Below, piece by piece: positions 12,864-19,316 of a DNA stretch of 21,624 bases. A model generated the notes under the pieces. That model had not been told where the DNA came from, did no database searches, and was given only the letters and a program-made list of their open reading frames with translations. The position numbers and the translations under genes are program-made. Origin of the DNA: an uncultured Collinsella sp. (GTDB taxonomy: Bacteria; Actinomycetota; Coriobacteriia; Coriobacteriales; Coriobacteriaceae); NCBI GenBank assembly GCA_958346165.1, contig CATVQO010000007.1, positions 1 to 21,624 of the forward strand, given 5' to 3'. Positions within the stretch are counted from its first letter, which is position 1, and each line of letters begins with the position of its first letter.

Positions 12864-14244
12864 ACGCGACGGAGGTATCGACGACGCCAGTCGCGTTTGC
12901 AATGGCAACAATGATAATCATTGCCAACAAGAGCACACCCATAGCCTTGAGCCAAAGCTTTGCAAGCTTTTTACCGCGGTATCTATCGAGTAGCTCAAAC
13001 CGCCGGCGAAGGCGGCGTTTGTCGAGCATCACAAAATGGATGAGCACTACGAGACCGTCGACGAAGATAAAATACTCAATCGCGAGAAACCACATCGGGT
13101 AGTTTTGGTTGGCGCCCGTAGGATGAAAAACGGCAAAATGGCTTCCGGCAAAGAAAACAAGTAGCGAAAGATAGACGAATGCGTTCCAAATGCGCCCAAC
13201 GGTGTCGGGAATGCGGGAGAGTAAATTCGGGCGCTCAGGCACCAACGGCAATCCACCCTGAGACTGATCCGTGGGGAGCACGGGCGCAGGGCACACGGCT
13301 CGCCGCTCCGGAGGCTCTTGAAAGGAAGCAGCATTCGGCGCGGACGACGCATACGATGCGCGTGCAGCGTGCCCTAGCGCCTTCGCGCTTGCAAAGCGCT
13401 TGTCCGGATCGAGCGCCATCGCCATGCAAATAACATCGGCAAGCGAGGCGGGGACGTCACGTGCCTCGCATTGCTCGCGTATGTTCCGACCTGGCTTGGG
13501 ATCGGCCCCCGTCAGACAAAAGAACAGCAGGGCACCGAGCGCATAGACATCGCTGCGCACGCTCGTCTGGCCAAAACCATACTGCTCGGGCGGCGCATAG
13601 GGACGCGTGCCAAACTTAACGGTATCGGCATCGGCTCCCTCGCGCCACACGCGAGCGATTCCCAAATCGATAATCACCAGCGATGAAAACGTCATGCCTG
13701 TATCGGGCGTATAGTTTGCGCCCGACACGATGATATTCGAGGGCTTTAGGTCGCGATGGATCACCGGAGCGGCCATCTCCCCCGCCGACGCAAAGCCGGC
13801 ATGGAGCTCCGCAACTGCATCACAAAGGGCGCCAAACAGCTCACAAGCATAATCGGGCGTTGCACCCAAACGCCCCACCAGGGCCCCGAGCGTTTCGCCT
13901 TCGATGTATTCCATGACCACGCAAAGCTCGTCGCCCACGCGGCGGCAATCGACAATCCGAGGCAAGTGCTCGTAACGTCGCCCAGCATGCTGGGCCGCAA
14001 ACAGGCGTTCATACGCCCCGCCAATCTGGGCCGACGCGTCGATGCGCTTGCGAACAAAGGGGCCAAGAGATCCTCCGCCGGAGCCCTCAAAGTACACGAG
14101 CTCGGTCGTCTCGACGTCGGAGTGCTTGAGCACACGGTCTACGCGATAACTGTCATCACGCTCAAGTGACGCCAGGTGTCCGGCGAGCGCAGCAGTCAGC
14201 TCATCATCGGAATATGTTGGGCTCTGAGTATCCATAGCGTCCAT
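12862..14244 (-). CDS. Membrane-anchored Ser/Thr protein kinase
   Basis: A 460-residue Hanks-type kinase. From the ATG at 14244: a candidate ATP-binding Lys in FVRKRI (about 66), a possible helix-C Glu in AYERLF (about 79), HRDLKPSN catalytic loop (163-170), DLG instead of DFG (193-195), GTRPYAPPEQYG activation/P+1 segment (212-223) and SDVYALG (about 231-237). A canonical glycine-rich loop is not obvious. A Pro-rich linker (about 300-340) leads to three transmembrane segments near 355-375, 385-407 and 432-452. There is no PASTA or other external sensor domain, so the input probably comes from partners or the membrane helices. It is the last gene of an apparent operon after a lipoprotein and an HTH protein. 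The start is uncertain: a GTG at 14259 lies inside a hairpin and an ATG at 14235 is also possible. Confidence 0.87.
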   Translation of the reverse strand: MDAMDTQSPTYSDDELTAALAGHLASLERDDSYRVDRVLKHSDVETTELVYFEGSGGGSLGPFVRKRIDASAQIGGAYERLFAAQHAGRRYEHLPRIVDCRRVGDELCVVMEYIEGETLGALVGRLGATPDYACELFGALCDAVAELHAGFASAGEMAAPVIHRDLKPSNIIVSGANYTPDTGMTFSSLVIIDLGIARVWREGADADTVKFGTRPYAPPEQYGFGQTSVRSDVYALGALLFFCLTGADPKPGRNIREQCEARDVPASLADVICMAMALDPDKRFASAKALGHAARASYASSAPNAASFQEPPERRAVCPAPVLPTDQSQGGLPLVPERPNLLSRIPDTVGRIWNAFVYLSLLVFFAGSHFAVFHPTGANQNYPMWFLAIEYFIFVDGLVVLIHFVMLDKRRLRRRFELLDRYRGKKLAKLWLKAMGVLLLAMIIIVAIANATGVVDTSVA

Positions 14245-14250
14245 AATAAC

Positions 14251-14286
14251 GCAGGGCACGGACGCCCCATGACGCCCGTGCCCTGC
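14251..14286 (-). other. Intercistronic hairpin before the kinase
   Basis: Arms 14251-14261 and 14276-14286 (GCAGGGCACGG and its complement) form a perfect 11-bp stem that ends 6 bases before the kinase ATG at 14244. No U-tract follows. It could lower kinase expression relative to the upstream HTH gene or act as an mRNA processing barrier. It argues against the GTG at 14259, which it would bury. Confidence 0.55.
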
Positions 14287-14330
14287 ACGTTCTAAATATC
14301 GTGAACACCGCTTCCGCCGGCAGCTAGCTG

Positions 14331-14753
14331 TTAGCTCACCGTCTCTTCACCAAAGCGATACAGCTCCTCGTTCACCTTTTGCAGGCTGCAGCCACGATCG
14401 ATACAGAAAATGATGATCGCATCGCGACGGTCCTTACAATTGAGGATGTTGGCACCCGCCGCCGTCAAGGCGCGGTTGGTCTCCTTGAGCGTTAGCGCCA
14501 TGGCGAAGGCAATCTGCAGCACCTTATTGCGACTCGGATGACGCGCACCGGTAAAGATCTGATAGCCAAAGGTCTCATTGAGATCGGCCATACGAACCAC
14601 GCGCGAGCGCTCCAAGCCCTTTTCCCGCAGCAGCTGCTTCAGGTAGTCCGAAAGCGACGGGGCGGCAAAGTCGTGCTCCCTGATATAGCCATCGATGTTC
14701 GGCGCATCGAGAAGCTCATTGAGCAACTCCTCGGTCAGCTTTTTATCGGACAT
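14331..14753 (-). CDS. Short helix-turn-helix protein of the kinase operon
   Basis: A 140-residue cytosolic protein. The central region (about 35-100) reads like an XRE/lambda-repressor-type helical domain: LSDYLKQLLREKGLERSRVV, an NETFGYQIFTGARHPSRNKV recognition-helix-like segment, then LQIAFAMALTLKETNRAL. The N-terminal 30 residues are acidic and leucine-rich (TEELLNELLD). The C-terminus (about 105-140) has two cysteines and a helical DAIIIFCIDRG segment. The GGGAGGTG ribosome site at 14761-14768 supports the ATG at 14753. It lies between a lipoprotein (39-base gap) and a Ser/Thr kinase (86-base gap) on one strand, so it may be a substrate, adaptor or transcriptional output of the kinase. 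Similar short HTH proteins beside such kinases are familiar to me in gut Firmicutes/Actinobacteria, but no function is known to me. Confidence 0.75.
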   Translation of the reverse strand: MSDKKLTEELLNELLDAPNIDGYIREHDFAAPSLSDYLKQLLREKGLERSRVVRMADLNETFGYQIFTGARHPSRNKVLQIAFAMALTLKETNRALTAAGANILNCKDRRDAIIIFCIDRGCSLQKVNEELYRFGEETVS

Positions 14754-14792
14754 ACGACTTCACCTCCCATACGGCGCAACGGCAGCGACATG

Positions 14793-15335
14793 CTAGGCCA
14801 ACACCCAGCTTGCAGTTGCAGACTTATCAAACATGTTGGCAAAATACAGTGCCTTCTTGATATCGCCATCAAAGTAGATATTACCCGCCACAGAGCCACC
14901 AGCGGCAAGGGTACCAGACTGCAGCTCATCGGAGCCCTCGCTGTAGTAACCCTGATTCTGCTGAGCGCCGTTGGCGTCCTCGCCCTTCCAGTCGTAGATG
15001 TTGTAATCTGCGCCCTCATCGCCATTGTTGACGTACGTGACGTGAATGCCCGTCATGGTCGAACCGTCATAATTTGTGAGGCCGGGCTGGACGGAATCGA
15101 CAACGACGGAAAGACCGGCAGCCGTGGTCACCGTCGCACCAACCGCCAGGTCAGTCGTAGACTGCTCTTCCTTCTTCGTCTCTTCCTTCTTGTCGCCATC
15201 GCCAGCGTCCTCGGTGACGGTCGCCTTATCGCTACCACAACCGGCAAGAAGACCGGCAGTCCCCAAGGCGACGGTGGCGAATGCGTCCAGTGCAGCGCGA
15301 CGGCTCAGCAGCACTTCGTTTTCGAGCTTTTTCAT
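14793..15335 (-). CDS. Tat-type lipoprotein, DUF4352-like domain
   Basis: A 180-residue predicted lipoprotein. The N-terminus has a twin-arginine motif (LLSRRAALDAF), a hydrophobic stretch and a lipobox LLAGC with Cys33 as lipidation site, so it is probably exported folded by Tat and tethered outside the membrane. A charged Asp/Lys/Glu linker (about 36-60) precedes a beta-rich domain (about 62-180) with the pattern of DUF4352/telokin-like Ig folds (VVVDSVQPG, IHVTYVNNGDE, SGTLAAGGSVAGNIYFD). It is the first gene of the operon with the HTH protein and the kinase and could be the extracytoplasmic sensor that the kinase lacks; that role is inference. Ribosome site AGGAAGG lies in a leader hairpin. 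Confidence 0.82.
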   Translation of the reverse strand: MKKLENEVLLSRRAALDAFATVALGTAGLLAGCGSDKATVTEDAGDGDKKEETKKEEQSTTDLAVGATVTTAAGLSVVVDSVQPGLTNYDGSTMTGIHVTYVNNGDEGADYNIYDWKGEDANGAQQNQGYYSEGSDELQSGTLAAGGSVAGNIYFDGDIKKALYFANMFDKSATASWVLA

Positions 15336-15343
15336 TATGCATC

Positions 15344-15390
15344 CTTCCTACGATCCGGCTACCGCGCCGGCACACAGCACATCGTAGAAG
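15344..15390 (-). promoter_or_regulatory. Leader hairpin covering the lipoprotein ribosome site
   Basis: On the minus strand CTTCTACGAT (15390-15381) can pair with ATCGTAGGAAG (15354-15344) with one bulged base, and an inner CCGG/CCGG pair lies in the loop. The 3' arm contains the Shine-Dalgarno AGGAAG of the lipoprotein gene, so folding would hide it. Confidence 0.5.
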
Positions 15391-15406
15391 GCAGCGAGCT
15401 CAAATT

Positions 15407-15425
15407 CATTAGCTGGGAGCTAATG
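15407..15425. promoter_or_regulatory. Perfect palindrome upstream of the lipoprotein-kinase operon
   Basis: CATTAGCT-GGG-AGCTAATG, 8-bp arms around 3 bases, about 72 bases before the lipoprotein start. On the minus strand TTACAA and GCTAAT spaced by 17 bases would be a weak promoter whose -10 overlaps this palindrome, which fits a repressor operator. The operon's own HTH protein is one candidate regulator. Confidence 0.4.
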
Positions 15426-15485
15426 GGGGTTTGTAAGCCAGATTGGTACTGGATTGAGAAGATGCCTGTTCAGATGGAGCGGTGA

Positions 15486-15751
15486 TTGAGGCTGCAGCTT
15501 GATGCCAAAGCGCCCTTGCCGCGCCTCTGGCCGACATTAGCCGCACCCCTCTCACCTGCAAGATGCCCATGAGGGGGCCGCCCGCGAAGATAACGCGCGC
15601 ATTGTGTTCGACGATTCCGTCGCCCCGCTATCGAATAAAAGGTATGGTCCTAAGATCACTCAGGCAATAAAGCAATAGCGCTGCGGTATATCTCCCCGTG
15701 CTTTAAGTCGGCATCAGCCACCTCAGGCAAGCGATTCAAATCACGGCACCC
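15486..15751. other. Gene-free gap before the ADP-ribosylglycohydrolase
   Basis: A 266-base gap without a convincing gene. A minus-strand frame is open from 15627 to a TAA at 15409-15411, and a short plus-strand frame ends at a TGA at 15483-15485. Neither has a start codon with a ribosome site, so they may be decayed coding fragments. No terminator, tRNA or repeat was recognised. Confidence 0.4.
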
Positions 15752-16855
15752 CTATGCCAGCTCGCGAAGCCTCCCGAGCGCCAGCCTGAACCACTCCAGA
15801 TCGTCCTCATCAGGCACGCTATCGTACTTCCAGTGCGTTATATAGCGCCACCGAGAGAAGACGCCGCTGCCCAGAAGCCCAACGTCGTCTATGGTGTCTA
15901 TGTCCTCTCGCAGTCCTTCGGCCGTACCGGAGCGCGGATATGCCCCGGCAAAGGCCTCGCCACAGTCCATGTGCCAACCCAGGCCGAACATGTCATGGGC
16001 CAACGCGTGGAAGTCGCGGGTGGGACCGTCCAGCGAATCCTCGAAGCGCTTAACGAACCTGCACAGGTCATCACCGTAAACCCCGCCGAACAAATAAGAC
16101 TCAATCACGTCCTTGCCGCGCAAGGCCTCTAACCACTCGGTCGGAATGCCCTCGTATCCGTACAGGATGCCGGCCAATCCACCGGCCACGCAAGCCGTGG
16201 TGTCGGTATCGTCGCCCAGGTTCACGGCGGTCAGTACGCAGTCGTGGTAGTTGTCGGTATGTTCTAGGCACCAGATGGCGGCGTGGTAAGTATCCCACAC
16301 GTAGCCGCCGCTGGCACCAGCTCTGTCCTCACTCTCGCAGCCGGCGTGCCCGCTGTAAAGCACCTCGCGGGCATAGGCGATCATGTCCACGCAGGCCTGG
16401 CAGCAGTCATCGGTAGCGTGGGTGATCGCGCTGACCTCCCTTATGTCGCAGTCGGAGCATTCCATGAACACCATAGGCAGGCAGCGCATGAGCGAGCCGT
16501 TGCCCTTGCTGTATTCGCTTGTGAGCCCGCAACCCGTATCGAGCGCCTGCCTGGTGGCGTTGCCGTAGTCGAAGACATTCCCGTCGGCGGTGTATGCGCC
16601 TTCGTTTATCCATTTGCGGAACTTGACGAGGATATCGTCGCAATTGATATCGCCCAGCTCGCGGTAGCTGTCGCACAGCGCGAGCGCCATGGACGTGTCG
16701 TCGCTCCATGTGCCCGCAGGCTGGTTGTGCGTGCCGCGGCCCACCATGTCCGTGCAGGCAAAGCTGCCGCGCGGCCTGAACTCGTAGGGCACGCCGAGCG
16801 CATCGCCCACGGCCATGCCGTACACGCAGTCCCTCACCGTCCGTAACAAGCCCAT
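15752..16855 (-). CDS. ADP-ribosylglycohydrolase family protein
   Basis: A 367-residue cytosolic hydrolase of the DraG/ARH family, which removes ADP-ribose from arginine or other acceptors using two Mg ions. Metal-site motifs are in order: GDALGVPYEF (17-26), GTWSDDTSMA (48-57, with Asp52-Asp53), KGNGSLMR (117-124) and GDDTDT (214-219). The core ends near 260. The remaining 107 residues form a C-terminal extension with FKRFEDS-type helices, GWHMDCGEAF and FSRWRYITHWKYD, perhaps a separate small domain. The ATG at 16855 has AGGTG 6 bases upstream; a GTG at 16864 directly abuts the stop codon of the preceding GIY-YIG gene, so the two are surely co-transcribed. It may reverse ADP-ribosylation of a host or phage target. 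The partner transferase is not in the window. Confidence 0.87.
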   Translation of the reverse strand: MGLLRTVRDCVYGMAVGDALGVPYEFRPRGSFACTDMVGRGTHNQPAGTWSDDTSMALALCDSYRELGDINCDDILVKFRKWINEGAYTADGNVFDYGNATRQALDTGCGLTSEYSKGNGSLMRCLPMVFMECSDCDIREVSAITHATDDCCQACVDMIAYAREVLYSGHAGCESEDRAGASGGYVWDTYHAAIWCLEHTDNYHDCVLTAVNLGDDTDTTACVAGGLAGILYGYEGIPTEWLEALRGKDVIESYLFGGVYGDDLCRFVKRFEDSLDGPTRDFHALAHDMFGLGWHMDCGEAFAGAYPRSGTAEGLREDIDTIDDVGLLGSGVFSRWRYITHWKYDSVPDEDDLEWFRLALGRLRELA

Positions 16856-16864
16856 GGCGCGCAC

Positions 16865-17788
16865 CTAGTTCCAGTTCATGCCGAACTTGCGCGAGCAAAG
16901 CACGTCTTTCCAGTGACTCTCGCGCTCGCACACCTCGGCGGTGGTCATCTTGGTGTCGCACACCTCTAGGATGGAGTAGGTGAAGTTTTCCATGATGTAC
17001 CCAGTTCCGTGCTCGGCCACGATGGCCTTGAACTCCTTGTTGCCGCCAGTCGGGTCCATGGGGTTGGCATAGGCGCTCCAGCGCTGCCAGATACCCAAGT
17101 CCGCGCCCGCGTCCTTCTTGCTGTCGCCCGAGGCCGAACCCACGTAGAGTTTCCCCGTCGCGGTGTCGGTGATGCAGTAGACGCCCTTCACGTTGTCCAG
17201 CGCCCAGTACCAGTCGGAGCCCACGCTGGCGATAACGGCCTGCAAGGTCTTGTGGTCGATGCACACGTACTTGTAGCCAGGAAAAGGGGCAACGTTGCCC
17301 AGGCTCATCGAGTACTCGTACACTACGGGCTCGAAGTCGTGCATCGTGTTCTCGTAGAACTTGTTGTAGATGTCGCGCCCGATAGGCTTCTTCAACTTGA
17401 TGATGAGGCGCTTGATGTAGGCCTCGTAGTCGGGAAGAAGCGTCAACTTGTAGCCCACGCCGCCCAGCACCTCGGGTACTGCCTTCTCCACTTTGTGCAT
17501 GCCGCCGAAGATGAAGTACTCGGGCCCGTAGGTGTAGTACTGTGCGAACGAGAGCAGGTAATCCGCATGGTTGAGGTTGTTATTCGCTTGTCCCGTCGCG
17601 CTCCTCCACGCGTTCATCTCGTACCATCGCGAGCCGCTATCGGTCTTCTCGGGGGTCGAGGTGTCCTTCAGCAACATGTCGTACGCGCGCACGTTCACGT
17701 CGCCAGCGTTCATGTTGAATTTGATCTTTGTCTTCTCTGGGTGCGCCACCGGCATCAAATCCCTGAGCGTTATAACAGCATTTCCCAT
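16865..17788 (-). CDS. GIY-YIG nuclease-like protein with unknown N-terminal domain
   Basis: A 307-residue protein. Residues about 200-307 match a GIY-YIG nuclease domain: GVYCITD (202-208), LYVGSA (214-219), an Arg in IWQRWSAY (Arg236), an AEVCERESHW block (285-293) offering the metal-binding Glu, and a terminal FGMNWN. The first 200 residues are an unrecognised mixed alpha/beta region with many Tyr/Lys residues (for example FAQYYTYGPEYFIFGGMHKV) and may recognise the target. There is no signal peptide or transmembrane segment. It sits directly upstream of an ADP-ribosylglycohydrolase with zero intergenic bases. The mixture of a nuclease and an NAD-linked enzyme in an accessory region suggests a defence-like role, which is inference. 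The ATG at 17788 has only a weak GGCGGAAT ribosome site. Confidence 0.78.
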   Translation of the reverse strand: MGNAVITLRDLMPVAHPEKTKIKFNMNAGDVNVRAYDMLLKDTSTPEKTDSGSRWYEMNAWRSATGQANNNLNHADYLLSFAQYYTYGPEYFIFGGMHKVEKAVPEVLGGVGYKLTLLPDYEAYIKRLIIKLKKPIGRDIYNKFYENTMHDFEPVVYEYSMSLGNVAPFPGYKYVCIDHKTLQAVIASVGSDWYWALDNVKGVYCITDTATGKLYVGSASGDSKKDAGADLGIWQRWSAYANPMDPTGGNKEFKAIVAEHGTGYIMENFTYSILEVCDTKMTTAEVCERESHWKDVLCSRKFGMNWN

Positions 17789-17978
17789 GTTAATTCCGCC
17801 GTTTCAGTTTGAAAAGCCTGTAGGTCGAATCATACCACTCGCTTTCCAGACGAAAATTAGCGCTCGGCTAACCGCTCTGCTGTTGTCGTTTCTTATGGCG
17901 AAGAAGAGCATGAAGCCGATAAGCCCCGCGCCCGTGTTTATGCCTTGTTTGGCGATTGTTCGCGATGTGCCCGCACAG

Positions 17979-18230
17979 CTATTTTTGGTGAATAATCCGA
18001 AAGTGAGGAAGATAAGTGCGAATCATCCACGCCACCATCCGTCTCGCCCGCACTCGGGCAATACGCAGTGCCCGCTCCTGATCGGCCGTCCCTAGCGCCG
18101 GCGCGAACTCTTAGATGGCGTCTTTTGCGCTCATCACCTTGCGGAAGACGGTCGCGTCCTGCTTGCCGATGGGAATCGCGATCTTCTTGCCGCCCGCGCG
18201 TCGCACTCCGTCTTGAACAACATGTCCCAT
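17979..18230 (-). pseudogene. Decayed coding fragment with in-frame stop
   Basis: One minus-strand frame reads plausibly as protein across a TAA at 18111-18113. Before it is GKKIAIPIGKQDATVFRKV-MSAKDAI; after it, in the same frame, come ALGTADQERALRIARVRARR and MVAWMIRTYLPHFRIIHQK, ending at a TAG (17979-17981). An ATG at 18230 follows an AGGGGG site, so the first part could still be made as a 39-residue peptide. A further frame (about 17811-17978) has a hydrophobic GLIGFMLFFAI segment. No family recognised. The whole 17789-18268 gap looks like eroded gene sequence, with lower GC than its surroundings. Confidence 0.35.
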
Positions 18231-18268
18231 CCGCCCCCTCGCCTCATCCTCAAAAGGCTCGTCGAAGC

Positions 18269-18592
18269 CTAGCCCACCGTGACGGATTCCCCGGTAAAGG
18301 TGCTAATGAGCAGCAGGATAAAGAACGCCAAGTAACTGATGCTCAGCAGATAGGCAGTAACCAAAAAGATGGTCCATCCAACATTGGCCTTACCATCGGC
18401 ACGACGTTGCTCGCGATTGCGGCAGAGCCAAATCGTCACGCCAATAGCCACAATCAACAGCACGAGCGCCGCTGCGGCCATCCCGGCAAGTGCAAACATC
18501 ACGCCAATGCTCACAGCAATAACCGGAAGCAACAACAAGCCGCATCCACACCCACCGGGACTATAAACGGCAGTCTGTCGGCGTCGTTCCAT
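18269..18592 (-). CDS. Small two- or three-pass membrane protein downstream of higBA
   Basis: A 107-residue unrecognised protein. After a short basic N-terminus (MERRRQTAV) and a Gly/Cys turn (SPGGCGCG) come a long hydrophobic region (about 19-55, probably two helices), a basic loop (CRNREQRRADGK) and another helix (about 70-97), ending in TGESVTVG. I chose the ATG at 18592 because GGAG lies 5 bases upstream. A GTG at 18622 overlaps the antitoxin stop (TAGTG), so translation could be coupled. It is co-directional with the toxin-antitoxin pair, 29 bases after the antitoxin stop, and may be a third member of that operon; no function can be assigned. Confidence 0.6.
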   Translation of the reverse strand: MERRRQTAVYSPGGCGCGLLLLPVIAVSIGVMFALAGMAAAALVLLIVAIGVTIWLCRNREQRRADGKANVGWTIFLVTAYLLSISYLAFFILLLISTFTGESVTVG

Positions 18593-18621
18593 CGTCACTC
18601 CAACCTCAACATCTTTGAGCA

Positions 18622-18963
18622 CTACAATGCGATAGCCTGCTGGACAGGAACGATCTTATCCAGTTCCGGTTCGATGCGCCTCTTCTCCGCCTCGAGATCA
18701 AACGCTATCTGGGCGCGCAGCCAATAACCATCCGTCAGGCCAAAGTAGCGGCAAAGGCGAAGGTCGGTGTCGGCCGTCACACGACGCCTTCCCAAGATAA
18801 TCTGCCCAATGCGTTGAGCCGGAATCCCGGTCTCCTTAGCAAGGCGATATTGAGAAATGCCCATAGGGACAAGAAACTCCTCTTTGAGAAGCTCACCAGG
18901 AGTCACCGGCGGCAGCAAATCGGACGCAGTTTCATCACTTGTGATAATCGACGATTTCGACAT
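18622..18963 (-). CDS. higA: HigA-type antitoxin (XRE family)
   Basis: A 113-residue cytosolic antitoxin and DNA-binding autorepressor that neutralises the HigB toxin. It has the HigA landmark PPVTPGELLKEEFLVPMGIS (about 18-37), the HTH segment SQYRLAKETGIPAQRIGQII (about 37-56) and GRRRVTADTDLRLCRYFG, then a helical tail. The toxin gene lies immediately upstream and overlaps this gene by 29 bases, the toxin-first order typical of higBA. Start ATG at 18963 is chosen because it removes an unrelated 18-residue N-terminal run; the upstream ATG at 19017 is also in frame. Confidence 0.87.
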   Translation of the reverse strand: MSKSSIITSDETASDLLPPVTPGELLKEEFLVPMGISQYRLAKETGIPAQRIGQIILGRRRVTADTDLRLCRYFGLTDGYWLRAQIAFDLEAEKRRIEPELDKIVPVQQAIAL

Positions 18964-19216
18964 TCCAAGCCATCCCCTGTCTCCACTCAAAACAGACCCG
19001 ATAGCACTCATTAACACGGATGCTATATTGACCAGCGCGATCGCCCTTCAACGCTTCAAGACGATTGCCTGGCGGAACGCGAAGATCATCAAGCGAAGCG
19101 CAGATCTGCAGTTGGCGAATCTTCCTCAAGGCGACCCGCTCAAAAGGAATGAACTTCCTAATCCGCACACCCATCGCAAAACGTTCGGTATCCTCATCTT
19201 TGTACGATGCAATCAT
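18935..19216 (-). CDS. higB: HigB/RelE-type toxin
   Basis: A 93-residue ribosome-dependent mRNA interferase of the HigB/RelE superfamily. It is small and basic, with RLEALKGDRAGQYSIRVNE (about 52-70) and YRVCFEW (about 72-78), which match the family's core strands and basic residues, and it ends in VEIVDYHK. The ATG at 19216 has AAGG in GTAAGGCGATACT. Gene order toxin-antitoxin, 29-base overlap and the shared promoter make a standard higBA operon. Overproduction would cleave translated mRNA and stop growth until HigA rebinds it. Confidence 0.87.
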   Translation of the reverse strand: MIASYKDEDTERFAMGVRIRKFIPFERVALRKIRQLQICASLDDLRVPPGNRLEALKGDRAGQYSIRVNECYRVCFEWRQGMAWNVEIVDYHK

Positions 19217-19267
19217 AGTATCGCCTTACGTTAATAACGTCAAACGTTTCTATAGACTTACATCTCT

Positions 19268-19301
19268 ATTATACCGAACATCTGTTCGTGTTCCTAGAAC
19301 A
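19268..19301 (-). promoter_or_regulatory. higBA promoter with SOS-box-like palindrome
   Basis: On the minus strand a perfect -10 TATAAT (19273-19268) lies one base from the palindrome CGAACAGATGTTCG (19288-19275), which fits the Gram-positive LexA consensus CGAAC-N4-GTTCG. A second palindrome TGTTC-TAG-GAACA (19301-19289) overlaps the candidate -35 (TAGGAA, 19296-19291; spacing 17). Either or both could bind LexA or the HigA repressor. The start of transcription would be about 60 bases before the higB ATG at 19216. Confidence 0.7.
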
Positions 19302-19316
19302 AGTATCCTTCGGCAA

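Noticed and set aside
14538..15485. Plus-strand frame whose last 34 codons read like protein (KPDWYWIEKMPVQMER)
   Set aside because: Most of it is antisense to the HTH and lipoprotein genes; the tail has no start or ribosome site of its own. Possibly a decayed fragment, not enough to annotate.
15409..15627. Minus-strand frame with RVIFAGGPLMG, reminiscent of RnfC-like GGPMMG
   Set aside because: Opens right after a stop, has no supported start and no further RnfC motifs; short chance resemblance or a remnant.
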